In this document: positions 60,255 to 64,000 of the stretch, in pieces
Position numbering within the stretch: the first letter of the stretch is position 1
Layout: every line of letters begins with the position of its first letter
From: WJMT01 sp041686095
GTDB lineage: Bacteria > Acidobacteriota > Aminicenantia > Aminicenantales > Aminicenantaceae
Reading direction: 5' to 3'
Assembly: GCA_041686095.1 (NCBI GenBank)
Contig: JAWLEN010000001.1
Coordinates: forward strand, 55,765 to 119,764
Length of the DNA: 64,000 nucleotides
Translations under genes and position numbers: made by a program
Notes under the pieces: model-generated
The model's database searches: none
The model's input: the letters and a program-made list of their open reading frames with translations, nothing else
What the model was told of the DNA's origin: nothing

Positions 60255-62909
60255 ATGAAGTCACAGCAAATAAGAAAAAAATTTCTGGATTATTTTGCAT
60301 CCAAAAATCATAAAACTGTAAAAAGTTCTTCTCTTTTACCTAAAGACGACCCCACTCTTCTTTTCACCAACGCAGGAATGAATCAGTTTAAAAATGTATT
60401 TTTAGGGCTGGAAAAAAGAAGTTACCAACGAGCCGCTTCAGTACAAAAATGCATGAGGGTCAGCGGAAAGCACAATGATTTAGAACAAGTCGGCAAAACC
60501 AGCAAACACCATACATTCTTTGAGATGCTGGGTAATTTTTCGTTTGGCGATTATTTTAAAAAGGAAGCTATTGAATTTGCCTGGGAATTAGTCACTGAAG
60601 AATATAAGATCGATCCAGATAGACTTTATGTGACTGTATATAAAGAGGATGAGGAAGCTTTCCAGATATGGAAAAAAAACATAGGGCTTTCCAAAGACAA
60701 AATATTTTATATGGGAGAAGAAGAGAATTATTGGAGTATGGGCGATACAGGCCCCTGCGGTCCCTGTTCAGAAATCCACTTTCAATCAGTCAAGGATTTA
60801 AAAAACAAGGACCCTCAAGTACTCATTGAGACAGGGAGTGAAGATTTCATTGAATTATGGAATCTTGTTTTTATGCAGTATAACAGGGATGAAAAAGGGA
60901 AACTAAGTGACCTTCCTGCTCCATCTATAGATACAGGCATGGGGCTTGAACGAATGGCCACTGTGCTTCAGAACAAAAATGATAATTACGAAAACGACCT
61001 TTTCTATCCTATTATTAAAAGCGTGGTCTCTCTTTCTGGAAAAGAACTCACTTCTGAAATAACCAAAAATGTATCTGTACGAAAGATAGCAGACCATATC
61101 CGGGCTATAGTCTTTCTTATAAATGATGGTATTATGCCTTCAAATGAGGGAAGAGGGTATGTGCTGAGAAGGCTTATAAGAAGAGCTTTTAGAGCTGGAG
61201 AAAAGATTGGATTTGAAGAGGCTTTTCTTTTTAAACTGGTTGGTGTGGTTAGTGATATCATGAAAGAAGCCTATCCAGAATTAATTTCCTCTGCTAATTA
61301 CATATCCAAACTCTGCCAATCAGAGGAAGTACGGTTTGCCAAAACTCTATCCTCAGGAATTAAAACATTCGACCTTTATATAAAGGAACTTAAAGAAAAA
61401 AATAAAAAGACCATTCCAGGTGATAAATTGTTCAAACTTTACGACACTTACGGCTTTCCTTTGGATCTCTCCCAAGAGCTGGCTGAAGATGAAGACATGG
61501 AAATAGATGAATCCGGATTTAATAAAGAACTCAATAAACAAAAAGAAACCGCAAGAAAATCCTGGAAAGGAGATGCAGAGCATCAAAAAAGAAGAAAATA
61601 TGAAAAACTCAAGCACCTCAATGTTAAATATATGGGTTATGAAAAAGAAAGCGTATCTGATTCCGAAGTCTTAACTCTTCTCAAACACGGATCAGAGGTC
61701 AATCAACTCAAACAAGGAGAAGAAGGAGAAGTGTTTTTAGACTCCACGCCTTTCTATGCTGAGGCCGGGGGTCAAATCGGAGATACTGGAGTCATAAAAA
61801 ATCCAGGATTTTCAGCAGAAGTCAAATCAGCTTATTATCCCATTCCTGATATCATTTCTCACAGGATAAAAGTGATTTCAGGAACCATGAAAAAGGGAGA
61901 TAAAGTTGAAGCTGAAGTCAATGTTAAAAGAAGAAAAGCCATCAGCAAAAACCATACGGCCACCCATCTCCTGCATGCTTCTCTTAGAGATGTGGTTGGT
62001 TCCCATCTAAAACAGTCCGGATCTTTAGTCTCCCCAGAAAAACTTCGGTTTGACTTCACTCATTATTCCTCTTTAAGCCGATCAGAGATTAAAAGCATTG
62101 AGTCCCTTGTTAACGAGAAAATTCAAGAATGCATCCCCGTAAATATAAAAATAACTTCACTGGAGGAAGGGATCAAGCAAGGAGCCATCGCCATATTCGA
62201 AGAAAAGTACAGTGAAGAGGTTAGGGTTATTACCATCGGTGATTTCAGTAAAGAGCTATGCGGAGGCGTTCATGTCCACAATACAGGTGAAATAGGTTTT
62301 TTCAAGATTATTTCAGAAAGCAGCGTGGCTGCAGGAATGAGAAGGATTGAAGCCGTCACTTCAAAATCCGCATTGGAATACACTCAAGAAAATGAAGAAC
62401 TGTTAACTGATATTGAGGAATCCCTCGGTACCCCCCGAAATGAGCTCATGGGTCATATTGAAAAACTTAAAGAATCCATAAAGCAAAAAGAGAAGGAATG
62501 CAAATCTCTCAGGCAAAAACTAATAAACCTGAAAAACAAAGAAAAGGAAGAAACCACTCATGAAATTAACGGAGTTGAGGTTCTGACTAAAAGAATTGAA
62601 GGGCTTAGCAATTCGGAGCTCAGGAACCTGGCAGACAATTTGAAACAAAAATCAAACTCTGATGTGATTATTTTATCAACGGTTTTTAATAATAAAGTTT
62701 TATTGGTTGTTACGGTTAACAAAGATATGACAGATACTTTAAAAGCCAAAGAAATAATAAATGAGATGGCTCCAATCATAGGAGGAGGGGGAGGAGGACG
62801 CCCTGATTTTGCTCAAGCAGGAGGAACCAAGCCTGACAAAATCGATCAGGCAGTTAAAAAAGGGATCGCTTACATTAAAACAGCACTCAAACAGAAAAAT
62901 CACCCCTAA
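60255..62909 (+). CDS. alaS: Alanyl-tRNA synthetase
   Basis: 884 residues, full length: class II catalytic core (LFTNAGMNQFKNVFLG, GKHNDLEQVGKTSKHHTFFEMLGNFSFGDYFKKEA), editing domain with zinc motif HTATHLLHASLR and ELCGGVHVHNTGEIG, and C-Ala with coiled coil and GGGGGGRPDFAQAGG. The ATG abuts a family B repeat, whose terminal CAGG/AGGT is the only ribosome-site-like sequence. A terminator overlaps the stop. Confidence 0.97.
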   Translation: MKSQQIRKKFLDYFASKNHKTVKSSSLLPKDDPTLLFTNAGMNQFKNVFLGLEKRSYQRAASVQKCMRVSGKHNDLEQVGKTSKHHTFFEMLGNFSFGDYFKKEAIEFAWELVTEEYKIDPDRLYVTVYKEDEEAFQIWKKNIGLSKDKIFYMGEEENYWSMGDTGPCGPCSEIHFQSVKDLKNKDPQVLIETGSEDFIELWNLVFMQYNRDEKGKLSDLPAPSIDTGMGLERMATVLQNKNDNYENDLFYPIIKSVVSLSGKELTSEITKNVSVRKIADHIRAIVFLINDGIMPSNEGRGYVLRRLIRRAFRAGEKIGFEEAFLFKLVGVVSDIMKEAYPELISSANYISKLCQSEEVRFAKTLSSGIKTFDLYIKELKEKNKKTIPGDKLFKLYDTYGFPLDLSQELAEDEDMEIDESGFNKELNKQKETARKSWKGDAEHQKRRKYEKLKHLNVKYMGYEKESVSDSEVLTLLKHGSEVNQLKQGEEGEVFLDSTPFYAEAGGQIGDTGVIKNPGFSAEVKSAYYPIPDIISHRIKVISGTMKKGDKVEAEVNVKRRKAISKNHTATHLLHASLRDVVGSHLKQSGSLVSPEKLRFDFTHYSSLSRSEIKSIESLVNEKIQECIPVNIKITSLEEGIKQGAIAIFEEKYSEEVRVITIGDFSKELCGGVHVHNTGEIGFFKIISESSVAAGMRRIEAVTSKSALEYTQENEELLTDIEESLGTPRNELMGHIEKLKESIKQKEKECKSLRQKLINLKNKEKEETTHEINGVEVLTKRIEGLSNSELRNLADNLKQKSNSDVIILSTVFNNKVLLVVTVNKDMTDTLKAKEIINEMAPIIGGGGGGRPDFAQAGGTKPDKIDQAVKKGIAYIKTALKQKNHP

Positions 62910-62928
62910 AGGGGATTGATTTTTTTTA
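62896..62928 (+). terminator. Terminator overlapping the alaS stop codon
   Basis: AATCACCCC and GGGGATT pair (one bulged A) around a TAAA loop that contains the stop codon, followed by GATTTTTTTT. A TTG at 62916 used as start for the next gene would lie inside this stem, which speaks against it. Confidence 0.7.
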
Positions 62929-62957
62929 GTTTGCTATTATACTTAATAGAAGCTGAA

Positions 62958-63545
62958 ATGGGATTCAAAAACAAAAAATCAGGGCTTTTCATTATTGTTT
63001 TAGGGGTATGTTTTCTTTATAGGCCCTGTTTTTCTCATCCTTCTAGACCAAACAAATATGATTCTATCATCACAAAAGCTGCTGTTAAATACGGGCTTCC
63101 CTCTGATTTGATTCACTCCATCATAAAAGCGGAATCCAACTACAATCCCAGAGCGGTTTCTCCCAAAGGTGCGGTAGGACTGATGCAGCTCATGCCTTCA
63201 ACCGCCAAACAATATGGAGTCAGTAATTTATACGATCCAGAAGACAATGTGTTGGGAGGAACTAAATATTTAAAAGACCTCTCTTCTCTTTACCAAAAAA
63301 ATCTAGATCTGGTCCTTGCCGCCTACAATGCAGGTCAGGAGGCTGTGAAAAAATATCAAGGAATTCCTCCTTATCAAGAAACGATCGAATATATTGAAAA
63401 AGTTAAATCTTCTTATGGGAAAAAATCTATAGTGAGAAGAACAAAAATTTATAAGTACTATGACCAGAACGGAAGAATCGTCATCACTAATAATATTTTT
63501 CTTTATTTAAAGCACAGAAAAAGAACAGAGGATCGTTCTTTTTAG
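62958..63545 (+). CDS. Lytic murein transglycosylase (SLT domain), exported
   Basis: 195 residues from ATG 62958, giving signal peptide MGFKNKKSGLFIIVLGVCFL. SLT/goose-lysozyme domain: catalytic E59 in IIKAESNYNPRAVSPKGAVGLMQLMPSTAKQYGV, then YDPEDNVLGGTKYLKDL and LAAYNAGQEAVKKYQGIPPYQET. A short basic C-terminal tail with IYKYYDQNGRIVITN resembles the DUF4124-type segment often attached to SLT proteins. Convergent with the lipid kinase gene, overlapping by 4 bp. Confidence 0.88.
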   Translation: MGFKNKKSGLFIIVLGVCFLYRPCFSHPSRPNKYDSIITKAAVKYGLPSDLIHSIIKAESNYNPRAVSPKGAVGLMQLMPSTAKQYGVSNLYDPEDNVLGGTKYLKDLSSLYQKNLDLVLAAYNAGQEAVKKYQGIPPYQETIEYIEKVKSSYGKKSIVRRTKIYKYYDQNGRIVITNNIFLYLKHRKRTEDRSF

Positions 63546-64000
63546 TTCCCCTGAGCAGCTCTCGGTTTGTTTGCCAGATTTGTCCTTACTGAAAGAATGC
63601 TCGGCACTATTTCAAAAGTCGCAGGCGCTTTCCCTATCAGCTCTCCATCCGCTTCTATAAGCACATCCTCTTCATCTTCTGATAAAACCTCTACTTTCCT
63701 GCCTCTCAAAAATTCTATTTTGGGATGAGAAAGATGAGTGCCTTGATAGATTCTCCAAACATTTAGGAAAAATTCAAACTTTTCCATTCCTTTAACCAAA
63801 ATCACATCCAAAAATCCATCATCAAGAAGAGCAAACGGAGCTACTTTCATTCCTTTGCCAAAAATACTTCCATTTGACACAGCTCCTATCAAGTACTCAT
63901 CAGTAGGATATTCTTTTCCATCGACTTTTATACTCAACTTCTTGCTTTTGTAAGAAATAAAAGTAAAAATCAGAGTCCTCAAATAAGAAGAAGCCTTTCT
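63542..64000 (-). CDS. Diacylglycerol kinase-like lipid kinase (C-terminal part)
   Basis: The C-terminal 152 or so residues of a YegS/BmrU/DgkB-type lipid kinase; the gene enters from beyond the right edge. Visible: IGAVSNGSIFGKGMKVAPFALLDDGFLDVILVKG and the terminal beta strands with VLIEADGELIGKAPATFEIVPSILSV, the region where the fold closes. The N-terminal nucleotide-binding GGDGT motif is outside. A TTG at 63982 is not the start, since the frame continues through the window end. Confidence 0.85.
   Translation of the reverse strand, partial: RKASSYLRTLIFTFISYKSKKLSIKVDGKEYPTDEYLIGAVSNGSIFGKGMKVAPFALLDDGFLDVILVKGMEKFEFFLNVWRIYQGTHLSHPKIEFLRGRKVEVLSEDEEDVLIEADGELIGKAPATFEIVPSILSVRTNLANKPRAAQGN

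Noticed and set aside
62916..62957. TTG-initiated extension of the lytic transglycosylase
   Set aside because: The TTG is within the alaS terminator stem and the ATG at 62958 gives a normal signal peptide.
1..64000. CRISPR arrays, prophage, integrases, toxin-antitoxin pairs
   Set aside because: No regularly spaced direct repeats and no phage, recombinase or toxin genes were seen on either strand.

Overview
The window is a gene-dense, AT-rich (by eye somewhat under 40% G+C) bacterial chromosome segment. It holds about 53 protein genes, one tRNA, no rRNA, no CRISPR array, no phage genes and no transposase. The content suggests a Gram-negative-type, diaminopimelate-containing anaerobe: MetK/SahH methyl cycle, a membrane-anchored reductive-dehalogenase-like Fe-S protein, twin-arginine exported hydrolases, SPOR/RlpA and lipoproteins, and PilT. 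The mixture (NamZ, DUF4416, an archaeal-type IMP cyclohydrolase with a stand-alone AICAR transformylase, an animal-type saccharopine pathway) recalls the Acidobacteriota/Aminicenantes neighbourhood, but that assignment is an inference from gene content only.

Layout. 1-2432 (minus): anti-sigma kinase, sat, cysC, and the start of a STAS anti-sigma antagonist running off the left edge. 2796-5539: metK and sahH. 5544-11543 (minus): compact operon rimO-pgpA-cinA-thpR-plsY-gpsA-TPR with 4-bp overlaps. 11751-17036: asnS, DUF4416, and the minus operon aminotransferase-serA-nifS. 17035-26290: reductive-dehalogenase-like protein, exported class V PLP enzyme, GH63-like hydrolase, MFS transporter, exported Ntn asparaginase, RlpA, LOG protein. 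26639-29981: purO-type cyclohydrolase, AICAR transformylase, malic enzyme. 30126-35313: dnaK-dnaJ-hspR-sigma factor-dnaC-like operon behind a consensus promoter carrying a HAIR-like HspR site. 35641-40459: tRNA-Asn, PhoB/PhoR-type two-component system, NamZ muramidase, CDF transporter. 40474-47588: metallo-hydrolase, cysteine-desulfurase-like protein, a decayed D-aminoacylase, cupin, alpha/alpha-toroid protein, folK, dapF, yraN, cysS. 47995-51480: split lysine-ketoglutarate reductase/saccharopine dehydrogenase and Memo-like protein. 51567-56728: second chaperone operon hrcA-grpE-dnaK(lidless)-dnaJ and rsmE. 56997-64000: Ser/Thr kinase, ilvE, pilT, alaS, lytic transglycosylase and a truncated diacylglycerol kinase.

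The most unusual material is between genes. Almost every large intergenic gap is filled by one of two non-coding repeat families. Family A (six copies: four long of about 229-247 bp, two short of 131 bp) is a long imperfect palindrome with a GC-rich structured core; in one copy the core is inverted relative to the ends. Family B (two full copies of 259 bp, one 91-bp deletion form, several end fragments) has TAACCTG termini. Its ends lie directly against the start codons of several genes (alaS, kinase, rsmE) and supply the stop codon of yraN. Neither family encodes a protein.

Other points of interest: two complete Hsp70 systems 20 kb apart with different repressors (HspR, HrcA), the second with an Hsp70 lacking its C-terminal lid; a series of good sigma-70-like promoters only 6-15 nt from the start codon, implying leaderless mRNAs; and a D-aminoacylase gene reduced to three joined fragments.
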